From assembly GCA_024403735.1 (NCBI GenBank), contig JAKSRG010000002.1:1-64000 (forward strand): DNA of 64,000 nt, given 5' to 3'. The translations under genes were made by a program, and so were the position numbers. Origin of the DNA: Clostridia bacterium (GTDB lineage Bacteria > Bacillota > Clostridia > Saccharofermentanales > Saccharofermentanaceae). The notes beneath the pieces are model-generated. The model ran no database searches, had not been told where the DNA came from, and was given only the letters and a program-made list of their open reading frames with translations. Below, one piece after another: positions 8,748-17,884 of the stretch (position 1 is the first letter of the stretch; each line of letters starts with the position of its first letter).

Positions 8748-10244
8748 ATGAGACGTTTACTTATTAACGCGCTTTCCGTTATTATTACAATCATTCTATT
8801 TTTAGGTGTTACGCCACTTGATTGTGGTAGCACTGTTGCTGAAGAAGTACCTGAGAATAGCGTTGAGTCATTTGTTGAGCGTGGTTATGAATTGATGCTT
8901 GGAAGACACTCTGATCCAGGTGGATTAGCTTATTGGACAACAAGTCTTATTTTGAACGAGATTGACGCTGCTGATATGGTTAATAAGTTCATTGAGAGCC
9001 CTGAGTTCCAGAATCACAACTATTCAAATGGAGAAATTGTTGAGATTGTATATAATGTAATGCTTTCAAGATCTTCTGATCCAGATGGTAAGGCATATTG
9101 GGTAGATCTTCTTGATAGTGGTTTCTCACACAAGAAGATTATTAATGGTTTTGCTAGTTCATCAGAGTTTAATAATCTTTGTAATTCATATGGTATTACA
9201 GCTGGTTCGGTAAACTTTACTGAGTACAGAGATATGAATGAGAATGTAACTAAGTTTGTTAGCAGAGTATATAGAATGCTTGTTCTTAGAAATCCAGATT
9301 CATCTGGACTTAACTACTGGACAGGCAAGCTTATTACAGGTGATATGTATCCTGAAGAACTTGTTTATGAGTTCCTTAATACTCCAGAATGTTTAGCAAA
9401 GACAGTTTCAAATGAAGATTATATTGATACTGTTTACAGAGCATTCTTTGGACGTAACGCAGATTCAGATGGTAGAACATATTGGCTTAATTATTTGAGC
9501 GAAGGTCATTCAAGACAGGAAGTTTTCAATAACTTCAAGTACAGTAATGAGTTTGATCAGCTTTTGACTTCTTATAACTTGACACTTCGTCCAACACCAA
9601 CTCCTACACCAACACCTACTCCAACTCCAGTTCCTGTTGCTGATAAGATGATTGCTCTTACATTTGATGACGGTCCATATTCACCGGTAACAAATAGAAT
9701 TCTTGATTTGCTTGAAGAGTATAATGGTCATGCAACATTCTTCGTTGTAGGTGATAGAGTATCAACATATTCTAGTTGCGTATTAAGAGCTCAGTCTCTC
9801 GGTTGTGAAATTGCTAATCACACATATGACCATAAGAGTACACTTACTTCTATGAGTGCTGCTTCTGTTCAGTGGGAGATTGCTAACTGTAATACTGCAG
9901 TTTACAATCTGACAGGTGTATATCCAACTATTATGAGACCTGTTGGTGGTGCATATAATGCGACAGTTTCAAGTAACGTTGGAATGCCAATGATTATTTG
10001 GAGTATCGATACTCAGGACTGGAAATATCGTGACGCAACAAGCACTGCTAATGCTATACTAAATCATGCAGGTGATGGTGATATTGTACTGATGCACGAT
10101 TTGTATTCTTCTACAGCTTCGGCTATGGAGATTGTTATCCCAGAACTTGCAAGAAGAGGATATACCTTTGTAACAGTTAGTGAGCTAGCAGCTGCAAAGG
10201 GTTACGATTTACAGAGTGGTACAGCATATTATTCATTAAAGTAA
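8748..10244 (+). CDS. Secreted DUF4214 / NodB polysaccharide deacetylase
   Basis: This is a 498-residue exported protein with four parts. First is a signal peptide (MRRLLINALSVII...). Then come four roughly 50-residue repeats of the form Y..ML.R..DP.G..YW, which make two DUF4214 units (about 35-280). A Thr-Pro linker sits near 285-297. Last is a NodB deacetylase domain (about 300-490). The deacetylase motifs are complete: LTFDDGPYSP, NHTYDHKS, MRPVGGAYN, a WSIDTQDW segment and VLMHD. It should therefore be an active metal-dependent deacetylase of cell-wall or capsule glycan, with DUF4214 probably attaching it to the surface. The ATG at 8748 has GAGGT seven bases upstream and gives a proper signal peptide; an earlier in-frame TTG at 8700 would spoil it. 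The next gene shares the Thr-Pro linker style. Confidence 0.9.
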   Translation: MRRLLINALSVIITIILFLGVTPLDCGSTVAEEVPENSVESFVERGYELMLGRHSDPGGLAYWTTSLILNEIDAADMVNKFIESPEFQNHNYSNGEIVEIVYNVMLSRSSDPDGKAYWVDLLDSGFSHKKIINGFASSSEFNNLCNSYGITAGSVNFTEYRDMNENVTKFVSRVYRMLVLRNPDSSGLNYWTGKLITGDMYPEELVYEFLNTPECLAKTVSNEDYIDTVYRAFFGRNADSDGRTYWLNYLSEGHSRQEVFNNFKYSNEFDQLLTSYNLTLRPTPTPTPTPTPTPVPVADKMIALTFDDGPYSPVTNRILDLLEEYNGHATFFVVGDRVSTYSSCVLRAQSLGCEIANHTYDHKSTLTSMSAASVQWEIANCNTAVYNLTGVYPTIMRPVGGAYNATVSSNVGMPMIIWSIDTQDWKYRDATSTANAILNHAGDGDIVLMHDLYSSTASAMEIVIPELARRGYTFVTVSELAAAKGYDLQSGTAYYSLK

Positions 10245-10250
10245 GTATCT

Positions 10251-12416
10251 ATGGGTAAGTTAAAGGAATTATTAGTACTATTTCTTAATAATTTGACTTT
10301 CAAGAAGGACAGACGTAGTGCGCCTGCGAGGGCGCTGTCTGTCCTCTTTTTTCCTTTGCTTTTTGTGTACTATGAATTTGTAATTCTTGCGATGTCAAAG
10401 GATATTAAGTTCTTTAGTCTAAGTCTAATTCCCATAGCGTTCTTTTCGCTGGCTTTTGGATTATTGATATTCGTTATTGCTGATGCTATTCCGAATAGGA
10501 TTGTTAGCCGCGTATTTGGAGGATTTATAGTTGTAGCTAGTTTTGTTTTATACGGTATCGAGTATTGCTGTATGGATTTTTATGGCATGTATTTCGGTAT
10601 AGGGTATATGAGTACTATGACTGGTCAAGTTGTAGGTGAATTCTCTAATGTAATACTAGAAGTTGTATCGACTAGAATACCTCAGATAATAGTGTTGTTT
10701 GTTCCTGTATTTATCTATTTCTTATTTATTCTACGTATCGTGAACAGAATGAGATTTAAGCATAATATGTGGATCCTCGCTGGTGTTGTAGTTCTTGTTT
10801 GTCAGTTTGTAGGTTTTGGATTTGCTAGATTTGGAGAAGACAAGAATTTCTATACTTATGATTATGATTCCAATATAGCGATGCAGAAGTTTGGCGTTAT
10901 TACTTCTTTCAGACTTGAAGGCGAGTATAAGTTGTTCGGTAAACCTGAATTGCCACTTCCTACGATTAATCCAGATGAACCACTATTCACAACATTCGCT
11001 GAGATTACTGAAGAAACCACAGTTGAGACAACTACGATTGTTGTGCTTGAGAATGGTGAAGAGATAATAGTAACTCCTTCTCCAACTCCTACACCTTATC
11101 CATATAATGTGACGGATATTGATTTCCAAAGTTTATATGAGAATACTTCTAATACTACAATTCAGGGTATGCATTTGTATTTTGGTAATATTATGCCAAC
11201 TCAGCAGAATGAATATACTGGTATGTTCGAGGGTAAAAATCTTATTGTTATTACTGCGGAGGCTTTCTCTCCATATGTTATAGATAAGGATTTCACACCA
11301 ACACTTTATAAGCTCGCTAATGAGGGATTTGTATTCAGTAACTACTATCAGCCTAACTGGCATTTGTCTACTACTGGTGGTGAATATGCTTGCATGACTG
11401 GTCAGGTACCACAGTGGATTGGTTCTAGCAATTCATTTACTGCTTCTGAATACAAGTATATGCCATATGGATTAGGCTGGCAGTTCGGAGCACTGGGTTA
11501 TTCAACTCCAGCATGGCACAACGGAGCATATACATATTACAATCGCGATAAGACACATGCTAACCTAGGTTATGATTTCAGTGCAATTGGACACGGTCTT
11601 AATCTTCCTACTAATACTTGGCCTGCTTCTGACAAAGAGATGTTCGAAGCAACTGTTGATTCATATATTGATGAGTATGTGAATAACGGAACTAAGTTCC
11701 ATGCTTATTATATGACTGTTAGTGGTCACTGTAATTATAGCTGGGGCGCTAATGCGATGAGTAAGAGAAATAAGGATGCAGCTATTGCAGCGTTCCCAGA
11801 TTCTTCTACTGCTGTTCAGGCATATATGGCATGTAACCTTGAACTAGAATATGGATTGGAGTACTTGATGCAGCGTCTCGAAGAAGAGGGAATTGCAGAG
11901 GATACTGTTATAGTAATGGCGCAGGATCATTATCCATATGGTATCTCTAATGATGGCGTTGATCACTATGATGAACTGTCTGGTATTGATGATAATGAGC
12001 AATCTATTTCTAGATATTTGAATACGCTTATTATTTGGTCTGGTTCCATGGAGGAGCCTATTTATGTAGATACTCCATGTTCTTCAATAGATATTGTTCC
12101 AACTATTTTGAATTTGTTTGGTATCCCATATGATTCTAGATTGTTTGCGGGAAGAGATATTCTTGCTACGAATTACATTGCTAGTGAGTTCTCAACTAAT
12201 ATGCCACTTGTAATTCTTCCTATGAATGCAGGAAATAGCTGGATTACCGCTGCTGGTGTATATGAGTGTAAATCGAAAACATTCACTCCATATCCAGGAA
12301 TAGTAGTTAACGATACATATGTTGATGATGTTAATGATTATGTATCAAATAAGTGGAGATACTCAGGATTACTTATATCTAATGATTACTTTAAGATAGT
12401 AATGGGTGATGATTAG
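10251..12416 (+). CDS. LTA-synthase-like membrane sulfatase-family protein
   Basis: This 721-residue protein belongs to the alkaline phosphatase/sulfatase superfamily in the LtaS style: about five N-terminal membrane segments (roughly residues 25-200), then a linker with PTPTPYP near 280, then an extracellular catalytic domain. A candidate nucleophile threonine (374 or 375) lies in HLSTTGGEY, matching the LtaS Thr region. VITAEAFSP, YYMTVSGH and AQDHYPYG are further metal- or substrate-site segments. It probably transfers glycerol-phosphate or a similar group to a surface polymer, but the substrate cannot be read from sequence. It starts six bases after the deacetylase and runs into the DUF2809 gene, so the three form a surface operon. 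Confidence 0.85.
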   Translation: MGKLKELLVLFLNNLTFKKDRRSAPARALSVLFFPLLFVYYEFVILAMSKDIKFFSLSLIPIAFFSLAFGLLIFVIADAIPNRIVSRVFGGFIVVASFVLYGIEYCCMDFYGMYFGIGYMSTMTGQVVGEFSNVILEVVSTRIPQIIVLFVPVFIYFLFILRIVNRMRFKHNMWILAGVVVLVCQFVGFGFARFGEDKNFYTYDYDSNIAMQKFGVITSFRLEGEYKLFGKPELPLPTINPDEPLFTTFAEITEETTVETTTIVVLENGEEIIVTPSPTPTPYPYNVTDIDFQSLYENTSNTTIQGMHLYFGNIMPTQQNEYTGMFEGKNLIVITAEAFSPYVIDKDFTPTLYKLANEGFVFSNYYQPNWHLSTTGGEYACMTGQVPQWIGSSNSFTASEYKYMPYGLGWQFGALGYSTPAWHNGAYTYYNRDKTHANLGYDFSAIGHGLNLPTNTWPASDKEMFEATVDSYIDEYVNNGTKFHAYYMTVSGHCNYSWGANAMSKRNKDAAIAAFPDSSTAVQAYMACNLELEYGLEYLMQRLEEEGIAEDTVIVMAQDHYPYGISNDGVDHYDELSGIDDNEQSISRYLNTLIIWSGSMEEPIYVDTPCSSIDIVPTILNLFGIPYDSRLFAGRDILATNYIASEFSTNMPLVILPMNAGNSWITAAGVYECKSKTFTPYPGIVVNDTYVDDVNDYVSNKWRYSGLLISNDYFKIVMGDD

Positions 12417-12792
12417 AATCATGCGAAGAAGATTGATTTATTTGTTTTTAACGCTAACTCTTATATTTATTGAGGTCTTAATAGCATTGTTTATTCATGA
12501 TAATTTTATTAGACCTTATGTAGGTGATGTGTTAGTTGTTATAGTTTTGTATTGCTTAGTAAGAATTTTTATCCCAAAGAAATTTCATATACTTCCATTA
12601 ATAGTGTTCGTTGTCGCATGTATGGTAGAGATTTTGCAACTATTTAGATTAACTGAAGTACTTGGAGTATCTGATAATCGTTTCTTAAGTATTCTAATTG
12701 GTTCTACTTTTGATATTAAAGATATAGTGTGTTATGCGGTAGGATGTTTAATACTAGGTGTATATGAGTTTGTACAGTATAAGAAGAACTGA
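12409..12792 (+). CDS. DUF2809 family small membrane protein
   Basis: This is a roughly 127-residue protein with four predicted membrane helices. It has the DUF2809 pattern, including the conserved RPYVGD segment after the first helix and a VEILQL stretch in the third. The family's role is unknown. The frame overlaps the end of the LTA-synthase-like gene, so it is probably translated by coupling. The start is uncertain: GTG 12406, ATG 12409 or ATG 12421. The last has GGGTGATG at a reasonable distance. It ends at a strong terminator. Confidence 0.75.
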   Translation: MIRIMRRRLIYLFLTLTLIFIEVLIALFIHDNFIRPYVGDVLVVIVLYCLVRIFIPKKFHILPLIVFVVACMVEILQLFRLTEVLGVSDNRFLSILIGSTFDIKDIVCYAVGCLILGVYEFVQYKKN

Positions 12793-12816
12793 TTGTTTTG
12801 AATTAATCCAAATAAA

Positions 12817-12842
12817 AAGGCTGTTTCGTTTGAAACAGCCTT
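12817..12842. terminator. Bidirectional terminator (DUF2809 / ddh)
   Basis: A perfect 11-bp stem, AAGGCTGTTTC at 12817-12827 and its complement at 12832-12842, has a 4-base loop. It is followed by TTAATTATTTTT on the plus side and by a short T-run on the minus side. It sits between convergent genes. Confidence 0.88.
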
Positions 12843-12868
12843 AATTATTTTTGGTTTAAATCTTGTTA

Positions 12869-13855
12869 TTACAAGAGGTGAGCGCGGAGCTCGTCGCCTG
12901 ACAAAGGTGAGAGGAGTGCAGGAGCAATATCAAATACTGTCTTACATCCGAAATCCTTCTTGTCAGCAAGTCTGTAGATTGCACGTGAATATGCAAGAAG
13001 TACAGAAGCTGTGAACTCTGGGTTTGAATCGAGCTTCAAGCTGTACTCAATAACGTGATTGTTTTCCTTGTTCCAGCCAGTCTTACCTGTTCTGAATACG
13101 AAACCACCGTGAGCCATACCCTGGTGATTAGCCATGAACTCTTCTTCTGAAATGAAGTTTACTGTTGTATCGTAATCTGAGAAGTAGTTAGGCATCTCAA
13201 CGATTGTCTTTGTAATCTGATCCTTGTCAGCACCTTCTTCAGCTACTACATAGCATACACGTGTGTGCTTCTGACGTGTTGTGAGTTCAGGATTAGAACC
13301 AGAACGTACAGCATCAAGAGCTGCATCAACTGGACATGTGTACTGCTTACCATTCTTAACACCTGGAACTCTTCTGATAGCATCTGAGTGACCCTGTGAT
13401 ACACCCTTGCCCCAGAATGTGTAGTCGTTACCTTCAGGGAGAATGCAGTTTGCATAAAGTCTTGTGAGTGAGAACATACCTGGGTCCCAACCACATGAGA
13501 TGAGAGCAACCTTGTTGTTCTTGAGAGCTTCTTCGTTAACCTTTGCATAGTGCTCAGGAATCTTAGCGTGTGTATCAAAGCTATCAATTACGTTGAACAA
13601 CTTAACATACTCAGCTGTCTGCTTTGGAAGATCTGTAGCTGAACCACCACAAAGAACCATAACATCAACCTTACCAACATAATCCTTGATATCGTCAACT
13701 GATACTACAGGAACATTAGGTGTCTTAATTGTTACTGTTGATGGATCTCTTCTTGAGAATACTGCAACAAGCTCCATGTCTGCGTTCTGATTGATAGCAG
13801 CTTCTACGCCTTTTGCAAGGTTACCATAACCTAAAATACCGATTTTTATAGCCAT
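12869..13855 (-). CDS. ddh: meso-Diaminopimelate dehydrogenase
   Basis: The enzyme makes meso-diaminopimelate from tetrahydrodipicolinate with ammonia and NADPH, which is the one-step branch of lysine and peptidoglycan precursor synthesis. The 328-residue length is normal. The N-terminal Rossmann motif is ILGYGNLAKG, and an NADPH-type segment, FSRRDP, follows the second strand. Family segments include CGGSATDLP, CGWDPGM, WGKGVSQGHSDA and GMAHGGFV. It is monocistronic and ends at the shared terminator. With lysA at 53363 it implies the dehydrogenase route to lysine. The ribosome site is weak, but the start gives the expected N-terminus. Confidence 0.95.
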   Translation of the reverse strand: MAIKIGILGYGNLAKGVEAAINQNADMELVAVFSRRDPSTVTIKTPNVPVVSVDDIKDYVGKVDVMVLCGGSATDLPKQTAEYVKLFNVIDSFDTHAKIPEHYAKVNEEALKNNKVALISCGWDPGMFSLTRLYANCILPEGNDYTFWGKGVSQGHSDAIRRVPGVKNGKQYTCPVDAALDAVRSGSNPELTTRQKHTRVCYVVAEEGADKDQITKTIVEMPNYFSDYDTTVNFISEEEFMANHQGMAHGGFVFRTGKTGWNKENNHVIEYSLKLDSNPEFTASVLLAYSRAIYRLADKKDFGCKTVFDIAPALLSPLSGDELRAHLL

Positions 13856-14083
13856 TTTCTTGTCTCGCTTTCACACTTAAAATTTTGACTAATCTATTAT
13901 AAATGAAACTTAATAAAATTAAAATTGCAAAATCGCATTTTTTATCTTATATACGAAAACTACTATAAAAATATAGGTTTTTATGACATTTAGGCAATTA
14001 TTGATAATTTTGTCGCTCGAAAATACAGTCGTTTTTGCAATTTTTGAGAACGATTATTGCATAAATCTTTGTTTTCAAGCGAT

Positions 14084-15205
14084 TTATATATTCTTTCTAC
14101 CAAATCGTGTTGTAAATCTAACTGCACTAATGCCTTCTTTAAATACAATTCGTAAGGCAGTGTTTACAGCTGTTTTCGTATCCTTATCAAGGCCATCAAG
14201 GTTCTTTGCTAGTTTGGTAATAACTTGAATTTTATCTGCAGTTAATTCAGTTAGTGTATATGATTCATATCCTTTGAAAACGTCGCTCAATGCTGCGAGG
14301 AGCTTTTCCTTGTTTTCGATTGAGGCGGTGAGTGCAAAAGATTTGAGTGTAGTGTCGATAATCTGGCTTTCCATCTTGCGCTCAGGTAATTTCTCGAAGT
14401 TAGTTCCAAGAACTTCCCAAGAGAAGCCATAGTGCTGTAGAAAACCGCCTGTAGCATTACTCTTGATAATCGCACATTCTTCTTTACGATCAAGGAGCAT
14501 ACCAATGATTGAATTATTTGGCACGAATGTATGAATTCGTGGGAGTAATCTGAGATAAGTGCGATTGTTATCTAAGTCAGTGATGAAGCCTGGACCATCA
14601 TAATTATAGATGTCGATAATTCGAGAATTGATACTAATAGGTGAATTAATCGATGAATATACTGCGAGATTTCCACCCTTTGAATGTCCAACAACATAGA
14701 AGTGTCTATCTTCGAAATAATTGGCAACGTCACGTAGGTATTTAAGTGACTCAACTTGGGAAGGAACGGTTTCCATTATTCCCATATTGAAGTCTTCTTT
14801 CCAACCAGCAACAGTATCATCTGTACCTCTAAAAGCGATTACAGAAATACTTTCACTTATTTCAAAAGTTATTGCAGCGAACTGGAGTTCTTCGTGAGAT
14901 CTGATGATGTTCACATAATTGAACATCTTGCAATTTCCGAATCTAACTGATTTAGCGCATTCTGATAGAAGGTTTTCATAATCTATGCTCTTCATAAAGA
15001 GCATATTAAGGACGCCAGTCTCGTTCTCTTCCATCTTTTTGGCATAGTCCTTAATCGTTACATTCTGTTCGAACCCTTCGAAAACAGTACCGTCAAAAAT
15101 TAGGTAGGAGAGTTTGGAAAAAATGAGACCATCTACTTCGTTAAATGGAGCGTGTTCAAAACTTAAGTCGCCACGCCATTTTACATAATCAATGATATTA
15201 CTCAT
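14084..15205 (-). CDS. DUF2974 / Mbeg1-like alpha/beta hydrolase
   Basis: This 373-residue protein is of the lipase-like Mbeg1/DUF2974 group. The N-terminus (MSNIIDYVKWRGDLSF) is typical of this family. The nucleophile elbow GHSKGGN carries the predicted catalytic Ser. A FRGTDDT segment before it resembles the oxyanion region of class 3 lipases. No signal peptide or membrane segment is visible, so it is probably cytoplasmic. The substrate is unknown. AGGGAGGT sits nine bases before the ATG. The downstream gap to ddh (13856-14083) holds no gene or strong hairpin that I can see. Confidence 0.85.
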   Translation of the reverse strand: MSNIIDYVKWRGDLSFEHAPFNEVDGLIFSKLSYLIFDGTVFEGFEQNVTIKDYAKKMEENETGVLNMLFMKSIDYENLLSECAKSVRFGNCKMFNYVNIIRSHEELQFAAITFEISESISVIAFRGTDDTVAGWKEDFNMGIMETVPSQVESLKYLRDVANYFEDRHFYVVGHSKGGNLAVYSSINSPISINSRIIDIYNYDGPGFITDLDNNRTYLRLLPRIHTFVPNNSIIGMLLDRKEECAIIKSNATGGFLQHYGFSWEVLGTNFEKLPERKMESQIIDTTLKSFALTASIENKEKLLAALSDVFKGYESYTLTELTADKIQVITKLAKNLDGLDKDTKTAVNTALRIVFKEGISAVRFTTRFGRKNI

Positions 15206-15314
15206 ATAAAGTACCTCCCTAATTAAAGGATACCCTTTTAATTCGATTTTTCAATTAATGAATGTGTTTATTTTAGTGTATAATAATGTCAAGAAAATTT
15301 GGGAGGTGACCTAT

Positions 15315-15923
15315 ATGTCAATAAAGATCATCACTGTTAGTCGTCAGTTCGGTAGTGGCGGTAGATCAATCGCTAAGAAGGTAGCTGATGAATTAGGTTT
15401 TAATTACTACGATAAAGAGATTATTGATCATGTTTCTGTAGAGACTGGTTTTTGCAAAGATTATATTGCTGAGCGTGGTGAGCATGCTCCAGGACGTACT
15501 ATTTTTTCCTATGGTTTGGATCCAATGGGTGTACCTAATGTTATGAATGGTATGTCAGCAGCAGATTATCTCTGGAGTATTCAGCGTCAGGTAATCCTTA
15601 AGATTGCTGAAGAAGATACACCTTGTGTAATCGTTGGGCGTTGTGCTGATTATATTCTTGGTGAGCATGAAGGTGTACTTAATGTATTTGTTCATGCAGA
15701 TATGGAATTCCGTAAAGATAGAATTGTTCGTCTTTATGGTGAGAGTGAGAAGAATCCAGAGAAGCGTCTTAATGACAAAGATAAGAAGCGTAAGACGAAT
15801 TACATGTATTACACTAACCAGGAGTGGGGTAATGCAACTAATTATGATATCTGTCTCGATACTAGTAGACTTGGCGTTGATAAGTGTGCAGAGATTATTT
15901 GTAATATCGTAAAGAATTCATAA
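15315..15923 (+). CDS. Cytidylate kinase-like family protein
   Basis: This 202-residue P-loop-type protein belongs to the cytidylate-kinase-like family common in Clostridia. Its N-terminus, ITVSRQFGSGGRSIAKK, replaces the classical GPAGSGKST loop of Cmk. It also has YYDKEII and VGRCADYIL, and a C-terminal DICLDTSRLG segment. The true substrate is not established for this group; nucleotide monophosphate kinase is only the best guess. The ATG at 15315 is chosen because GGGAGGTGA precedes it by five to six bases. It is divergent from the Mbeg1-like gene and ends at a terminator shared with the MATE gene. Confidence 0.85.
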   Translation: MSIKIITVSRQFGSGGRSIAKKVADELGFNYYDKEIIDHVSVETGFCKDYIAERGEHAPGRTIFSYGLDPMGVPNVMNGMSAADYLWSIQRQVILKIAEEDTPCVIVGRCADYILGEHEGVLNVFVHADMEFRKDRIVRLYGESEKNPEKRLNDKDKKRKTNYMYYTNQEWGNATNYDICLDTSRLGVDKCAEIICNIVKNS

Positions 15924-15960
15924 TTACTGATTAGAGGTTTAATTAGTTTTATATTCATAA

Positions 15961-15987
15961 AAAGAGGAAGCAATTTGCTTCCTCTTT
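15961..15987. terminator. Bidirectional terminator (kinase-like / MATE)
   Basis: A perfect 11-bp stem, AAAGAGGAAGC at 15961-15971 and its complement at 15977-15987, has a 5-base loop. CATTTTAC follows on the plus side and TTTTATG on the minus side. The genes are convergent. Confidence 0.85.
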
Positions 15988-15991
15988 CATT

Positions 15992-17338
15992 TTACTTAGA
16001 TTTAATAGATTTGCGCTTTTCTTGCTTGGATACAACAATGAACATTCCGACACATAGGATGATTTGAAGTATTGTAGATGCTGGTGTTGATAGACCGATA
16101 TGAAATAGTGTTGCCCAGCTTTGTTTACTGAAGAAGAGACAAAGTGGAACACGCACACCGAATGCGCCAATCAAACCCTGAAGCATAACGAAAAGTGTTT
16201 TACCATATCCATTGAAATATCCAATAAAGCAGAAGAGGAATGGTGTAAGCATACAGTCAATTGCGAATGCCTTGAGGTATAATGCGCCAGCTTCAATAAC
16301 TTCTGGTGAATTGTCAAATAGTCCAGCGAAGAAATCTCCCTTGAAGAATGATAGGAAGAACATAAATACACCAATTACAAGACCAGAGATGATGCTGTAG
16401 TATAGTGCTCTTCTAGCTCGTTTGTTTTCACCAGCTCCGAGATTTTGAGCAACGAATGCTGACATTGACTGTGCGAAAGCAGATGGAACTAGCATGATAA
16501 ATGCTGTTACTTTACCAGATACACCTACGCCAGCTGATGCATAAAGATCAATGTTATTAACAACACCCTGAATTACCATGAATGAGATACCAACAAGGAG
16601 TTCCTGAAGTGCGATAGGAGCACCAATTGTGAGTTCTTTAAGTACATCTGGACCGAACTTGATATGACTAAGCTTAAAAGTAAATGGAAGATTTCTTCTA
16701 GATATAATTATGAGTGATAGTATTACGCTAATCGCTTGAGCGATTACTGTAGCAAGGGCAGCACCATTTGCGCCTAACTGGAATTGTTTAACGAATAGTA
16801 AGTCGAGAATGATATTACATACACAAGCTATTGATACAGCGATAAATGGAGTGATTGAATCACCAATTCCTCTGAAGATAGCACCTAGAAGGTTGTAGGC
16901 GATAATGAAAAGAAGACCAAAACCACAAATTCTAATGTATCCAACTGTCTGAATAAATGCTTCTTCTGGTGCATTAAGAAGTGAAGCGAATGTAGGCGCG
17001 AGAATTGGAACAATGATTGTTAGGATCAGCGCGAAAACACCGAACAAACATATAGCGCTTCCGATAGCTCTTCCAGCTTTGTCAGGTTCTCTGTTACCAA
17101 TACGTCGACCAACTAATACAGTAACGCCCATTGCAAAACCAGAGATAATCATATTTATAGTATTAAGAATTCCACTACCTGTAGCTACACCTGATACATC
17201 TGCAGTTGAACCGAAGTGACCAACAATAAGAAGGTCAACAGCACCATAAAGTGCCTGTAGGAAAAGTGCCAACAATACAGGAAGTGCGAATTTAACAATA
17301 GATTTGAAAATAGGACCTTTTGTAAGATTATTCTCCAT
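15992..17338 (-). CDS. MATE family multidrug/sodium efflux transporter
   Basis: This 448-residue integral membrane protein has about twelve helices. The N-terminus (MENNLTKGPIFKSIVKFALP) and the internally duplicated halves are typical of MATE exporters, as is the LVGRRIGN segment after the second helix. It probably exports organic cations or metabolites using a Na+ or H+ gradient; the substrate cannot be read. It stands alone on the minus strand, and its stop lies just inside the terminator region shared with the kinase-like gene. Confidence 0.92.
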   Translation of the reverse strand: MENNLTKGPIFKSIVKFALPVLLALFLQALYGAVDLLIVGHFGSTADVSGVATGSGILNTINMIISGFAMGVTVLVGRRIGNREPDKAGRAIGSAICLFGVFALILTIIVPILAPTFASLLNAPEEAFIQTVGYIRICGFGLLFIIAYNLLGAIFRGIGDSITPFIAVSIACVCNIILDLLFVKQFQLGANGAALATVIAQAISVILSLIIISRRNLPFTFKLSHIKFGPDVLKELTIGAPIALQELLVGISFMVIQGVVNNIDLYASAGVGVSGKVTAFIMLVPSAFAQSMSAFVAQNLGAGENKRARRALYYSIISGLVIGVFMFFLSFFKGDFFAGLFDNSPEVIEAGALYLKAFAIDCMLTPFLFCFIGYFNGYGKTLFVMLQGLIGAFGVRVPLCLFFSKQSWATLFHIGLSTPASTILQIILCVGMFIVVSKQEKRKSIKSK

Positions 17339-17474
17339 ATATACCTCTAAGTAATTACTAAATCTTAAGAATTATATAAAAAGAATACCTATTCTTGTAT
17401 TGAGTAATTTATCGAAAAAATGCGCCCAAAAGAGTATTTTTATGAGTTTATTTAATAAGGGAATAATTCAAGGC

Positions 17475-17553
17475 AAAAAAACGGCTGCTTAGGGTAGAAG
17501 CAGCCATGAAAAAAGGTTAATACGATTAAGAGGGTATCATTTCTAATCGCAAT
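17475..17553 (-). ncRNA. Candidate small RNA with minus-strand intrinsic terminator
   Basis: In the 313-bp gap between the MATE start and the DUF6472 gene there is a perfect 8-bp stem (17483-17490 with 17498-17505). On the minus strand it is followed at once by seven U residues (plus-strand A run 17475-17481), a good intrinsic terminator. No minus-strand gene lies upstream of it. Reading the minus strand, a possible -35 TTGATG (17588-17583) and -10 TGTTAT (17565-17560) are 17 bp apart. A second, imperfect hairpin spans 17523-17549. Together these would give a two-hairpin transcript of about 80 bases. The promoter is weak (4 of 6 at -10). Apart from this I see nothing else in the gap. Confidence 0.3.
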
Positions 17554-17651
17554 TTAAGAATAACAATAAAAAATGGATTGCACATCAACTATTTTGTTGA
17601 TATGTGAGCTATAATCTAATAAACTTTTTTGATATTTAGGCCGAGGTAGTT

Positions 17652-17822
17652 ATGGAGAGTTGTGATTCTTGTCAGTATTATAACTATGATGAAGAAATGG
17701 ATATGTATGTTTGTGATCGTGACATGGACGAAGATGAATATGCAAGATTTTTGACGAGAAAGAATAGAACTTGTCCTTTCTATCGTGATGGTGATGAATA
17801 TAAAACTGCTCGAAAACAGTAA
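17652..17822 (+). CDS. DUF6472 small cysteine-containing protein
   Basis: This is a 56-residue protein starting MESCDSCQYYNYDEEMD. It has a CxxC pair at residues 4 and 7 and further cysteines at 21 (VCD) and 41 (CPF), with a DEDEYARF acidic stretch between and the closing DEYKTARKQ. The C-x2-C...C...C layout and the YRDGDEY ending are those of the DUF6472 family common in Clostridia; four cysteines could hold one zinc ion. GAGG at 17643 precedes the ATG at a usable distance, and TATAAT at 17610-17615 may be its -10. Function is unknown. It stands alone before the T-box leader. Confidence 0.75.
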   Translation: MESCDSCQYYNYDEEMDMYVCDRDMDEDEYARFLTRKNRTCPFYRDGDEYKTARKQ

Positions 17823-17836
17823 TTGGTTTGGCTATA

Positions 17837-17865
17837 TTGCATTGAAAAATCCTTTTATATATAAT
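17837..17865 (+). promoter_or_regulatory. Sigma-A promoter of the T-box leader
   Basis: TTGCAT (17837-17842) and TATAAT (17860-17865) are separated by exactly 17 bp. Transcription would start near 17872, just before the T-box stem I, which fits well. Confidence 0.75.
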
Positions 17866-17884
17866 AATTTTGTGAAAAATGTTG

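Noticed and set aside
13983..14228. Plus-strand frame of 81 codons between ddh and the Mbeg1-like gene
   Set aside because: It has no ribosome site and half of it overlaps the certain minus-strand gene. The composition is AT-driven.
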